A DNA stretch of 64,000 nt from Longimicrobium sp. (GTDB lineage: Bacteria > Gemmatimonadota > Gemmatimonadetes > Longimicrobiales > Longimicrobiaceae), in contig DASVWD010000053.1 in assembly GCA_036389795.1 (NCBI GenBank), positions 54,403-118,402 on the forward strand, read 5' to 3'. Under the pieces are notes generated by a model. That model was given only the letters and a program-made list of their open reading frames with translations, was not told where the DNA came from and made no database searches. Below are positions 15,405 to 23,349 of this stretch, in pieces. Position numbers and translations under genes: made by a program. The number at the start of each line of letters is the position of its first letter. The first letter of the stretch is position 1.

Positions 15405-16169
15405 TCACACCGGCTCGGGCTCGGCGCCGGGAAGCGGCTCGGGGGCGGGGGCGAAGACGGCGTCGAAGGGCGAGACCACCAGCTTGAGGTCGAGCGCGAT
15501 GTTGCGGAAGCGGTCGGCGGCGGCTGCGGGGACGCGGACGCGCGAGAAGAGGATGAGCGAGTAGAAGTCGCCCGAGAGCAGGATGCCGCCGCAGCCGACG
15601 ACGGAGCGGATGCCGTGCGTGCGCACGAATCCGTCCTGCGCGGGGATGTAGGGGCTGCCCAGCGCCTCGGGGACGTGGAAGACGTTGTAGGTCTTCCCCT
15701 CCAGCCCGCGGATCAGGTCGGTGCGCGGCGAGACGACGTCGTCCAGGTCCAGCCCCAGCTCGCGGATGAGCTGCGAGATCATCGGCGCCTGCTCGACGAT
15801 CTGTGCGCTGGGGAGCGGGATCGCCTGGTGGCCGCGCGAGCGGCGGCGGTCGTTCCACGCGGGCTCGTCGCCGGCGGTGGCCAGGAGCACCAGGCACTTC
15901 ATCTCGTCCCACGGGTGGCGCGCGCCCAGCACCTCGCGCACGAAGGCCTGCAGCCGGGGCTCCAGCTCCCCGTACGAGTGCGTCTTGTAGAAGCGCACCA
16001 GCGCGCACTGCCGCTCGCCCGTCTCCGGGTCCACGCACGAGTGGTGGAAGTAGCGCACCACGGCTTGCGCGGCCTCCTCCATGCTGGCGGCGCCCTGCGT
16101 GACGCGCCGCAGGTCGAGGCCGCAGCGGAGCATGGCGGCCAAGTCGAACGTGGAGAGCGAAAACGTCAT
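15405..16169 (-). CDS. Hypothetical protein with GAF-like sensory character
   Basis: A 254-residue soluble protein. LRRVTQGAASMEEAAQAVVRYF and the SVVGCGGILLSGDFYSLILFSRVRVP segment look like the outer parts of a GAF/PAS-like sensor fold, while CVDPETGERQCALVRFYKTH and VRTDLIRGLE-type loops fall between. Similar regions occur as input domains beside histidine kinases, but no kinase or output domain is attached here. The Pro/Glu-rich tail is probably disordered. A diguanylate cyclase is the next gene downstream in coordinates. The assignment to a sensor role is tentative. Confidence 0.6.
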   Translation of the reverse strand: MTFSLSTFDLAAMLRCGLDLRRVTQGAASMEEAAQAVVRYFHHSCVDPETGERQCALVRFYKTHSYGELEPRLQAFVREVLGARHPWDEMKCLVLLATAGDEPAWNDRRRSRGHQAIPLPSAQIVEQAPMISQLIRELGLDLDDVVSPRTDLIRGLEGKTYNVFHVPEALGSPYIPAQDGFVRTHGIRSVVGCGGILLSGDFYSLILFSRVRVPAAAADRFRNIALDLKLVVSPFDAVFAPAPEPLPGAEPEPV

Positions 16170-16309
16170 GGTCTGAGCGGTTGAGGCCGGGGCCGCCGCG
16201 AGCGAGTGTGCCGTCCGTCACGGACCGGGCGACGCTGCACACTCCGGACCGGGGGCCCTCTCCCCCGCGCGACCCCGGTCGTTCGTTCCTCACGACCAGG
16301 GGCCGCGCT

Positions 16310-16361
16310 CCCCTCTCCCAGACTGCGGGAGAGGGGAAACACCTCGGCGCTTCGCGCGACG
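16310..16361. repeat. Dispersed repeat: CCCCTCTCCC hairpin plus CGGCGCTTCGCGCGACGA
   Basis: CCCCTCTCCC and GGGAGAGGGG form a hairpin followed by CGGCGCTTCGCGCGACGA. A second copy with the same tail is at 40187..40237. Confidence 0.6.
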
Positions 16362-16392
16362 AAACCGGATACGCAGAGAAGGGGGTGCGCGG

Positions 16393-16423
16393 TTGAAGCC
16401 TCGCGGGGTTTGCGAGGCTTTCC
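16393..16423. repeat. GCGAGGCTT hairpin repeat, copy 2
   Basis: TTGAAGCCTCGCGGGGTTTGCGAGGCTTTC: AAGCCTCGC and GCGAGGCTT are exact inverted repeats. It lies 20 bases past the cyclase stop on the minus strand. Confidence 0.7.
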
Positions 16424-16442
16424 GTGGTGCCAGCGGGTGTCT

Positions 16443-17243
16443 TCAGGCACCCGCGGCGTCGCCGGCCAGCACGTCGTCTTCCTCGGCGGGCGCGGGGGCG
16501 ACGGCGACTTCGTCCTTCCCGGCGCGCTTGGCGGCGAAGAGGGCGTGGTCGGCGGCCAGGAGGAGCTCGTCGAGCTCGCGGATGGAGGGGGACCAGGTGG
16601 CCACGCCCAGGCTGGCGTTCACGGCGATCCGCTCGCCCCGCCAGCGCACCGGGGTGACGGCGATCAGCCGCTGCAGGCGCTTCGCGCTCTCGAAGGCGCG
16701 CCTGCGGCCGGTGTTGGGAAGGAGGAGCACGAACTCGTCGCCGCCCAGGCGCGCGAACAGGTCGCTCTCGCGGATCCCGGAGCGGCACAGTTCGCTGACG
16801 ACGCGGATCACGTGGTCGCCGCCGCCGTGGCCGTGGCGGTCGTTGACGTCCTTGAAGTCGTCCAGGTCCATCATCACCACCGAGAACGGCTGCCCGTAGC
16901 GCCGGGCGCGGGCGAACTCCTTCTCGGCCAGGGCCACGAAGTGCCGGCGGTTGAAGGCGCCCGTCAGCTCGTCGGTGAGCGTGAGCCGGCGCAGCTCCTC
17001 GCGGGTGCCGCGCAGCTGCACCACCACCCTCAGCAGCGCCACGATGAAGGGCGGCGCGCACACCGCCGGCACCAGCGCGCCCAGCACGGCGCCGGCCACG
17101 CTCACGCCGCCCAGCCAGAGCTCCATCACCGCGCACGTCACCAGCACCGACAGCGCCACGGACGCCGCGATCAGGATCGCGGCCGTGCCGGCGAGGCCGA
17201 AGCGGTCGAGGCTGCGGGCGAGCGGGAACCAGCGGGTGAGCAT
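16443..17243 (-). CDS. Membrane-bound diguanylate cyclase
   Basis: A 266-residue protein that would make cyclic di-GMP from two GTP. Two hydrophobic segments near residues 17-40 and 47-72 anchor a C-terminal GGDEF domain. The signature is RLGGDEFVLLLPNT, and the inhibitory I-site RESD is 5 residues upstream, so product feedback is likely intact. TDELTGAFNRRHF marks the domain start. No periplasmic sensor domain separates the membrane segments, so the input signal is unclear. Confidence 0.92.
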   Translation of the reverse strand: MLTRWFPLARSLDRFGLAGTAAILIAASVALSVLVTCAVMELWLGGVSVAGAVLGALVPAVCAPPFIVALLRVVVQLRGTREELRRLTLTDELTGAFNRRHFVALAEKEFARARRYGQPFSVVMMDLDDFKDVNDRHGHGGGDHVIRVVSELCRSGIRESDLFARLGGDEFVLLLPNTGRRRAFESAKRLQRLIAVTPVRWRGERIAVNASLGVATWSPSIRELDELLLAADHALFAAKRAGKDEVAVAPAPAEEDDVLAGDAAGA

Positions 17244-17448
17244 CCTGCGGCGGCGAAGCGCGATGGACGGTGGTGAAGTCAGGGGCGGGGAGAGCGAATG
17301 TCGCGGGTCCGTCGCGACTTCGCAAGCTCTCGCGTGGGTTTGACTTACGCGGGCGCGCCCGGCGCGCCGTAACCCGTGGGACCGCCGCGACGACGGCCGA
17401 TTCGTCGCGGGGTGTGCGGAGGCGAGCGATACGCGCGGGCTCAGCTCT

Positions 17449-18594
17449 TCAACCCGTGGCCGCCCGATAGGTTTCCGAGACGTGGCAGACGGCGGCGCGG
17501 TCCAGGGCGGCGGGGGTCGGGCGGCCGAGGAGGGCCAGGGTGCGCTCCAGCTCGACGCGCAGGATCGCCAGCACGCGCTCGACGCCGGCCTGGCCGCCCA
17601 CCGCCAGCCCCCACAGCGCGGGGCGGCCGATGAGCACGGCGCGGGCGCCGAGCGCGAGCGCCTTGGCCACGTCGGTGCCGCGCCGGACGCCGCCGTCCAG
17701 GAGCACGGGAATGCGGCCCGCCACCGCCTCGGCCACGCGGGGGAGCGCGAAGAGGGTGGGCTCGGCGCCGTCGAGCTGGCGGCCGCCGTGGTTGGAGACG
17801 ATCACCGCGTCCGCGCCGTGCTCCACGGCCAGCCGCGCGTCCTCCGGGGTGACGACCCCCTTGAGCACCACCGGCAGCCGGGTGGCGCCCCGCACCCACT
17901 CGACCACGTCCCAGGTGAGCGTGGGGTCGAACTCGCGCCCGATGAAGGCGTCGAGCCCGGAGCCCTCCGCGTCGGGGAAGCGCGCCTGCGCCATCCCGTG
18001 GAAGTTCGCCATCTCCACCCCCGGCGGGAGGCGGAAGGCGTTGCGGCTGTCGCGCTCGCGGTTGCCCTGCACGGGCACCGTGGTGGTGACCACGATGGCG
18101 CCGCACCCCGCGGCCTCGGCGCGCCGGATCAGCTCGCGGGTGATCTCGCGCCGGCGGTAGACGTAGAGCTGGAACCAGAGCGGCCCCGGCGCGGCGCGGG
18201 CGACGTCTTCCACCGCGGTGGTGGCGAGGGTGCTGGCCACCAGCAGCGTGCCGGCGGCGCGCGCGGCGCGGGCGCTGGCCAGCTCGCCGTCGGGGTGCGC
18301 CAGGCGCTGGAAGGCGGTGGGCGCCAGCAGCACCGGCAGCGACAGCCGCTCGCCCAGCAGCTCCACCGAGAGGTCCACGGCGCCCACGTCCACCAGCACG
18401 CGCGGGCGCAGGTAGAACCAGCCGTACGCGTCGCGGTTGGCGCGCAGCGTCCGCTCGTCTTCGGCGCCGCCCGCGTAGTAGTCGTAGACGTCGCGCGGGA
18501 GCACGGCGCGCGCGGCGGCCTCGTACTCCTCCAGGTTCCGCGGCGGCGCGGACGGTTCGGGCGCGCGCTCGATGGCGGGGGATGGCTCGGTCAT
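17449..18594 (-). CDS. FMN-dependent alpha-hydroxy-acid oxidase/dehydrogenase
   Basis: A 381-residue TIM-barrel flavoprotein of the lactate/glycolate oxidase family. Seen: YYAGGAEDERTL, LLAPTAFQRLAHPDGE, the FMN and substrate motif VPVQGNRERDSRN, the catalytic His in VSNHGGRQLDG, and LLDGGVRRGTDV for the phosphate. The first 18 residues are Pro/Glu-rich and lack membrane segments, so it is probably a soluble oxidase rather than a membrane LldD. The substrate is not determinable. Confidence 0.9.
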   Translation of the reverse strand: MTEPSPAIERAPEPSAPPRNLEEYEAAARAVLPRDVYDYYAGGAEDERTLRANRDAYGWFYLRPRVLVDVGAVDLSVELLGERLSLPVLLAPTAFQRLAHPDGELASARAARAAGTLLVASTLATTAVEDVARAAPGPLWFQLYVYRRREITRELIRRAEAAGCGAIVVTTTVPVQGNRERDSRNAFRLPPGVEMANFHGMAQARFPDAEGSGLDAFIGREFDPTLTWDVVEWVRGATRLPVVLKGVVTPEDARLAVEHGADAVIVSNHGGRQLDGAEPTLFALPRVAEAVAGRIPVLLDGGVRRGTDVAKALALGARAVLIGRPALWGLAVGGQAGVERVLAILRVELERTLALLGRPTPAALDRAAVCHVSETYRAATG

Positions 18595-18628
18595 GCTTCG
18601 CGACGGGTGGAGGGCGGCATCCGGCGGC

Positions 18629-19057
18629 TCACTCCGTGTACTCCGACTCCTCCGGTGCGTCGGTCATGCTCTCGAAGTAGAGCTCGTAGCCGTCCGGGTC
18701 CTTGAGCGACGTCACCCACATCCGGTTGCCGACGAACGGGCGCTGCGCCTCGATGCCGCGGGCGGTGAACTCGCGGTAGAGCGCGATCGCGTCTTCGCAG
18801 ATGAAGCAGATCGACATACCGTTGCCGAGCTTGCCTTCGGGCACCCATTCCGGCCTGAACTCCTGCAGCATCAGCGCGGCGCCGCCGCGCTCCAGCCAGC
18901 ACCAGCGCACCTTCCCCTCGACGATCCAGTTGAGCGTCATCGTGAAGCCAAGCCCGTCGACGTAGTAGCGCAGCGAGGCGTCCATGCTCGTCACGCCGAA
19001 GAACGGGACGGCCTGCCGGACGTTGGCGGACGTGGCGGTAGCGGTGGAATCGCTCAT
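18629..19057 (-). CDS. VOC-family (glyoxalase/bleomycin-resistance fold) protein
   Basis: A 142-residue protein with two beta-alpha-beta-beta-beta units: PFFGVTSMDASLRYYVDGLGFTM and ICFICEDAIALYREFTARGIEAQ, ending in the characteristic DPDGYELYFES. Members bind a divalent metal and act as dioxygenases, isomerases or drug-binding proteins. GGAGG precedes the ATG. It is the last gene of a minus-strand run with a DinB protein, a nitrilase-like hydrolase and a methyltransferase. Confidence 0.88.
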   Translation of the reverse strand: MSDSTATATSANVRQAVPFFGVTSMDASLRYYVDGLGFTMTLNWIVEGKVRWCWLERGGAALMLQEFRPEWVPEGKLGNGMSICFICEDAIALYREFTARGIEAQRPFVGNRMWVTSLKDPDGYELYFESMTDAPEESEYTE

Positions 19058-19106
19058 CCTGGCCTCCGTGCTGTGGGTTCGGACACCTGGTGCTTCTTTG
19101 CCGCCT

Positions 19107-19661
19107 TCACCGCCGGTGCAGCCATCGGGACACGCGCCACGCGAGGTGCACGAGCTTCCCCATCCACGGTGAGTCGGGCGCGGCGGGGAGCGGCTGGGCC
19201 GATCCCAGCCGGTCGGGCGAGACGTCCGCGAAGATGAAGTTCTCCGACGCGACGGGCGATCCCGCCAGGCGCCGCAGCATGGCGAGCTGCCCCGCGTGCG
19301 TCATGGCGTCCGCGAGCGGGCCCTGCAGCAGCTGCTCCGGGGTGATCTCCCGCAGCGGCGTGCCCGCGCCCAGGTGCGCCGCGAGGTCGGCCAGGACGGC
19401 GTGGAAGCGCTCCACCTCGGCCTCGAGCGATTCGAGCGGCTCGGCCCGGTAGACGCCGCCGACGAAGTAGGTGCGCGCGTAGCCGAGCACGCTCGCCATG
19501 TGGCGCACCAGCTCGCGGGGGGTGCGGACGTCCCGCCCCGCACGGAAGTCGGCGAAGCCGGCCGGGGCGCCGCGCAGCGCCTTCTGCGTGCGATAGGCGA
19601 GCGCGGCCAGGAAGTGCCGCAGCAGCGCGCGGCCGTTCGCGTCCTCAACGCCGGGATCCAT
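19107..19661 (-). CDS. DinB/YfiT-like four-helix protein
   Basis: A 184-residue helical protein. ELVRHMASVLGYA and DAMTHAGQLAMLRRLAG supply two of the three histidines of the DinB metal site. Some DinB-like enzymes are thiol S-transferases (bacillithiol, mycothiol). A bacillithiol gene (bshA) is in the same window, so a bacillithiol-linked role is possible but only inferred. It starts 7 bases after the nitrilase-like gene. Confidence 0.8.
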   Translation of the reverse strand: MDPGVEDANGRALLRHFLAALAYRTQKALRGAPAGFADFRAGRDVRTPRELVRHMASVLGYARTYFVGGVYRAEPLESLEAEVERFHAVLADLAAHLGAGTPLREITPEQLLQGPLADAMTHAGQLAMLRRLAGSPVASENFIFADVSPDRLGSAQPLPAAPDSPWMGKLVHLAWRVSRWLHRR

Positions 19662-19668
19662 CGGCCGG

Positions 19669-20448
19669 TCACCCCTGGCGGAAGGATGATGACGCAGCCC
19701 GGCGCCGCTCGCGGGGCGCGGTCTCGATGTCCGCGACCACCAGGTCCGGCCGGAGCCGCCGCGCCGTCGCCAGCACCCTCCCGTCCGGGGCGACGATCCC
19801 GGACGACCCGTGGGAGACGAGGTCCGCGGCCCGCCCCGCGACGTCGGCGCGGATCACCCAGACGCCGTTTTCCGTCGCCCGGGCGACGTCGGCGCGCCTG
19901 GCCTCGGCGACGATCTCGGGACCGCCCTTCGCCGGCGGGAGGCCGTTGTTCGTGGGCACGAACAGGGCCGCCGCTCCCTGCGCGGCCATGCGCCTCGCCG
20001 GCTCGGCGAAGTTCGAGTCCCGGCAGACGAGGATCCCGAACGTCAGCCCGCCGGCCGTGAACACCGGCATGGCGTCGCCGGCCGCGTAGACCGAGCGGCG
20101 GATCGCCGGGTGGAGCTTGCGGTACACGCCGGCGACCGAGCCCCGGTGGAAGACCGCCGCGGCGTTGTAGAGCCGCCCCCGCCGGTCGACCTCCGTGAAC
20201 CCCACGATGGTGGTGACGGTGGCGCTCGCGAGGGGCGCGAGGACCCTGTCCAGCTCGCCCCCTTCCACGTCGATGGCGATCTCGGCGGGCCGGGGCGCGT
20301 AGTCCGCCAGGCCGCCCAGCACCCCCTCGGGACAGCAGAGGATCTCCACCCCCGCGGCCTCGCACCGGGCGACCTGCTCGCGGACCAGGTCCAGGGCCTC
20401 CATCGAGCCGGGGGCGAGGAGGGGAGCCTGGTACGCGGCGACCTTCAC
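19669..20448 (-). CDS. Carbon-nitrogen hydrolase (nitrilase superfamily)
   Basis: A 259-residue amidase with the full Glu-Lys-Cys triad: CCPEGVLGG, YRKLHP and LVCRDSNFAEP. MKVAAYQAPLLAP opens the fold. Branch members cleave omega-amides, N-carbamoyl compounds or deaminated glutathione; the substrate here is unknown. The start is GTG with GGGGAGAT upstream. Confidence 0.9.
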   Translation of the reverse strand: MKVAAYQAPLLAPGSMEALDLVREQVARCEAAGVEILCCPEGVLGGLADYAPRPAEIAIDVEGGELDRVLAPLASATVTTIVGFTEVDRRGRLYNAAAVFHRGSVAGVYRKLHPAIRRSVYAAGDAMPVFTAGGLTFGILVCRDSNFAEPARRMAAQGAAALFVPTNNGLPPAKGGPEIVAEARRADVARATENGVWVIRADVAGRAADLVSHGSSGIVAPDGRVLATARRLRPDLVVADIETAPRERRRAASSSFRQG

Positions 20449-20470
20449 GGGATCTCCCCGGAACGCCTGG

Positions 20471-21271
20471 TCAGGCGCGCGTGCCGCGCACGGCCCAGGC
20501 GCGCGCCACCAGCTCGATCGAGCCGTCGGCGGCGGCCGGGAGCGTCGCGCGGAGCCGCTCGCGCAGCTCCGCGCGGCGCTCCTCGCCGAGACCCATCGCG
20601 TATCCCGGGGCCGGCCCCTGGCCGCCCAGGAACGGCCTCCAGTAGTCGTCGAAGTCCCGGAACCGCGTCGGCACGTCGATCGCCCGGCTCTCGACCGCCC
20701 GCAGCCCGGCGCCGCGGAAGAGCGCCTCCAGCGCGGCGGGGTGGCAGAGGGGGAAGCGGCGCGCCTCGTCGAGCTCCGCCGCGCCGGGGTCGAGCGCGGC
20801 GGCCGCGTCCCAGAAGCGGCGGATGAGCTGCATCCCGTCCGCGTAATCCCACACGTACGCCGCCACGGTGCCGCCCGCGCGGACGGCCCGCGCCATCTCC
20901 GCGAGGGCGGCGTCCGGCCGCGGGATGAAGTTGAGCGCGAGGGCGGAGACGGCGACGTCGACGCTCCGCCCGCGCTGCGGCAGCGAGCGCGCGTCCGCCA
21001 CCAGGAAGGCGGCCCGCCGGTCGGCCACGCGGCCGCGCGCGTACAGGACGTAGCCGGGCGACGGGTCGACCGCCTGGACGCGCGCGGGCGCGGCGGCGCC
21101 GAGGATCGCCTCCGTCAGCGCCCCCGTCCCGCACCCGACGTCGAGCCAGCCGGCGCCCGGGGCCGCCGCGAGCCAGGCCACGAACTCGCGCGCGACCGGC
21201 CGGCTCCAGCGCCCGATGTACGGCTCGTACGCGTCGCCGCTCGCCCACACGTCCGCCGCAGCGCTCAGCAC
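20471..21271 (-). CDS. Class I SAM-dependent methyltransferase
   Basis: A 266-residue methyltransferase. SAM motif I is WLDVGCGTGALTEAIL and motif II QAVDPSPGY; DVAVSALALNFIPRPDAALAEM is the post-II region. The C-terminal FRDFDDYWRPFLGGQGPAP is typical of this broad UbiE/Methyltransf_11 group. The GTG at 21271 has GGGAG 5 bases upstream and overlaps the end of the SnoaL-like gene by 7 bases. The acceptor substrate is unknown. Confidence 0.88.
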   Translation of the reverse strand: MLSAAADVWASGDAYEPYIGRWSRPVAREFVAWLAAAPGAGWLDVGCGTGALTEAILGAAAPARVQAVDPSPGYVLYARGRVADRRAAFLVADARSLPQRGRSVDVAVSALALNFIPRPDAALAEMARAVRAGGTVAAYVWDYADGMQLIRRFWDAAAALDPGAAELDEARRFPLCHPAALEALFRGAGLRAVESRAIDVPTRFRDFDDYWRPFLGGQGPAPGYAMGLGEERRAELRERLRATLPAAADGSIELVARAWAVRGTRA

Positions 21272-21717
21272 GGGGTCTCCCGGTCGAGACGGCCGTGGCC
21301 GACGTCCGCCGCGGCGCTTTCCGGGGAAGGCCGCGGGGCGGGCGGCTCGTCGGAGTGCCACCACTCGTGGAACTCGGTGCAGAGGCCGTCCTCGCCGAAC
21401 GCGGCGGAGAGAATGCCGTCGATGCGCACCGTGTGGCCGGCGCCGGCGCGCCGGAACGAGGCCCGCCAGTGGGCGAAGCCGCGGTTCCCCGTCGCGCAGA
21501 TCACTTCCCAGGCGAAGCGGACGCCCTCCTGCCGCGACGTGGCGCTCCGCCACGCCCCGGCGATCTCCTCGCGGCCGCGCTTCGGCGCCTCGAACGGGGT
21601 CCAGTGGTACAGCGCGTCGGGGGCGAAGAGGAGCGCGGCCGTTTCGGGGTCGCGCCCCTCCCACGCGAGCCCGTAGCGGGCGAGCCAGTCGCGGAACGCA
21701 GCCGTGTCGAAGCTCAT
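21265..21717 (-). CDS. SnoaL-like (NTF2-fold) protein
   Basis: A 150-residue cone-shaped NTF2-fold protein: MSFDTAAFRDWLARYGLAWEGRDPETAALLFAPDALY, then strands ending VRIDGILSAAFGEDGLCTEFHEWW. Such proteins bind or isomerise small hydrophobic molecules. The C-terminal 20 residues look disordered. It heads a minus-strand run with the methyltransferase, nitrilase-like, DinB and VOC genes. Confidence 0.85.
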   Translation of the reverse strand: MSFDTAAFRDWLARYGLAWEGRDPETAALLFAPDALYHWTPFEAPKRGREEIAGAWRSATSRQEGVRFAWEVICATGNRGFAHWRASFRRAGAGHTVRIDGILSAAFGEDGLCTEFHEWWHSDEPPAPRPSPESAAADVGHGRLDRETPC

Positions 21718-21725
21718 GGCGTCCG

Positions 21726-22367
21726 TCAGCGCAGCGCGGTTGCGGGCGGCGAGTCACCCGATCGGCCCCTCGACTCCCGGAGCCCGGCGTCTCGAAGCCG
21801 ATCGGCCGCGAGCGCCTGGTTTTCCCGCTCGCGAGCCTTCCGCACCATGCCGACGTCCCAGGCGAGCATGAACGCGAAGCCCACGAGAAAGACGAGGCCC
21901 GCGACGGCCAGGGCGGCCGTTGCGCTCCACGCGACCAGGGCGAGGAACAGCCACCCCGCGAGCACCGCCGGGTAGATGACGCCGGCGGCGAGCGGCTCGT
22001 TGACCAGGCAGTTCGGACGGCTCATGAACTGGCCGCGGACCTTCATCTTCCTTTCGAGCCTGATGCCGGTGTCGATGAGCGCGCCGCACTTCCGGATCCC
22101 GTAGATCTCGTAGGAGAACAGGCCCAGCGTGACCACCGCCCCGAAGATGCCGATGGGGACGAAGAACGGCCCGGCGGCCTCGACGGCCGATCGGTGGGGA
22201 AGCTTGTCGTTCAGGAGCAGGAACAGCCCCGCCGCGGAGGCGAAGGGCAGCAGCGCCAGCAGCTTCGCGCGGAAGTCGTCGATCTGGTGGTAGCTGCTGC
22301 AGAGTTGCTGGTAGACGGCGGCGCGGTCGGGGTTGGCCTTCGGGGAGCCCGGGTTCTGGTCGGACAT
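21726..22367 (-). CDS. Hypothetical membrane protein with four transmembrane segments
   Basis: A 213-residue protein. A soluble helix (YQQLCSSYHQIDDFRAKLL) leads into two membrane segments (LLPFASAAGLFLLL; FFVPIGIFGAVVTLGLFSYEIYG), a cytosolic loop with RKMKVRGQFMSRPNCLVNEP, and two more segments (AVLAGWLFLALVAW; ALAVAGLVFLVGFAFMLAW). No known family is certain. I chose ATG 22367 because GGAGG lies 5 bases upstream; longer frames run into a promoter-like gap. Confidence 0.75.
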   Translation of the reverse strand: MSDQNPGSPKANPDRAAVYQQLCSSYHQIDDFRAKLLALLPFASAAGLFLLLNDKLPHRSAVEAAGPFFVPIGIFGAVVTLGLFSYEIYGIRKCGALIDTGIRLERKMKVRGQFMSRPNCLVNEPLAAGVIYPAVLAGWLFLALVAWSATAALAVAGLVFLVGFAFMLAWDVGMVRKARERENQALAADRLRDAGLRESRGRSGDSPPATALR

Positions 22368-22491
22368 GGAGACCTCCAGCGAGGGAAGGCCGGATGCCGC
22401 GGACTTCGGTGCGCCCCGACATTGTACACGTGCATACGCCCCTCCCGCGAGGGGCGCACGATCATGCTCGGCATGAACCACGACTGCTGGT

Positions 22492-22573
22492 CTCACGCAG
22501 AGTCAGCGGAGTCAGTAGAGAACAAATCGCCCTCGCGGTTTTTCCTCTGCTACCTCTGCTTCCTCTGCGTGAG
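22492..22573. repeat. CACGCAGAG-family inverted repeat, copy 4
   Basis: CTCACGCAGAG and CTCTGCGTGAG ends with CAGTAGAG / CTCTGCTACCTCTG arms, followed by GCCTTTCTTTTTG. It lies past the stop of the phosphatidyltransferase gene. Confidence 0.85.
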
Positions 22574-22596
22574 GCCTTTCTTTTTGGGTTGGGACG

Positions 22597-23349
22597 TTAC
22601 GGATGCCGCTGGCGCCGGCGCGGGTCCAGGCGCAGGGAGAGGACGGTGTAGAAGGCGGGGTAGAGGAGCGAGAGCCACATCAGCCAGGCCGGCGCGCGCG
22701 GGTAGTCGAGCAGCATGACGAAGAAGAGGACGAGCCAGGCCACCCCGCCCGCGAAGAGCGGGAGCTTCCACGGCCGCGGCGCCAGGTTCGGGTAGAGGAA
22801 GCGCACCGGCAGCACCGTCAGCAGGGCGAAGGCGAGGATCACCACCGCGTTCACCCACGGGCCGTAGAGCCAGTGCCAGATCCCGGCGTAGAAGGCCACG
22901 GCGTTCCAGTACGACGGGAAGCCCAGGAAGAAGCCGGCCTCCTCGTCCTTGGCCCCCGTGTTCGCGAAGCCGAAGAGCGAGGCGATGAGCGCCGGGACGA
23001 TCCAGAGCGCCCCCGGGGCCGGCACCCACCCCATCCGCCACACCAGCAGGAGCGGGAGGAAGGTGAAGGTGAGGTAGTCGACGATGTCGTCGATGGTGCG
23101 CCCGTCGATCGCCGCCGCCCAGCGCTTGACCTCCCACGCCCGCGCGAGCGGCCCGTCGCTGGCGTCGATCACCACCGCGCCCAGCAGGAGCGCCAGCACC
23201 AGCCGCGGGTCCGGCGACGCCGAGGCGGTCTCCGCCGCCGCCAGGAACGCCAGCGCCACCCCCGACGCCGTATAGACGTGCACCGCGTAGGCGCGCACCC
23301 GCCGCCCGAGCGGGGCGGGCCCCGCCGCGCGATCCGTCGAGCCCGTCAT
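22597..23349 (-). CDS. CDP-alcohol phosphatidyltransferase, phosphatidylcholine-synthase-like
   Basis: A 250-residue multi-pass membrane enzyme. The CDP-alcohol signature is present as DASDGPLARAWEVKRWAAAIDG followed by DDIVDYLTF. This pattern and the VHVYTASGVALAFLA start resemble Pcs, which makes phosphatidylcholine from CDP-diacylglycerol and choline. Six to eight hydrophobic segments are visible. The ATG overlaps the stop of the upstream nuclease-like gene by 4 bases. Phosphatidylserine synthase is the main alternative. Confidence 0.82.
   Translation of the reverse strand: MTGSTDRAAGPAPLGRRVRAYAVHVYTASGVALAFLAAAETASASPDPRLVLALLLGAVVIDASDGPLARAWEVKRWAAAIDGRTIDDIVDYLTFTFLPLLLVWRMGWVPAPGALWIVPALIASLFGFANTGAKDEEAGFFLGFPSYWNAVAFYAGIWHWLYGPWVNAVVILAFALLTVLPVRFLYPNLAPRPWKLPLFAGGVAWLVLFFVMLLDYPRAPAWLMWLSLLYPAFYTVLSLRLDPRRRQRHP

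Noticed and set aside
16443..17243. Degenerate, non-catalytic GGDEF protein
   Set aside because: The GGDEF motif and the RxxD inhibitory site are both intact at the correct spacing.
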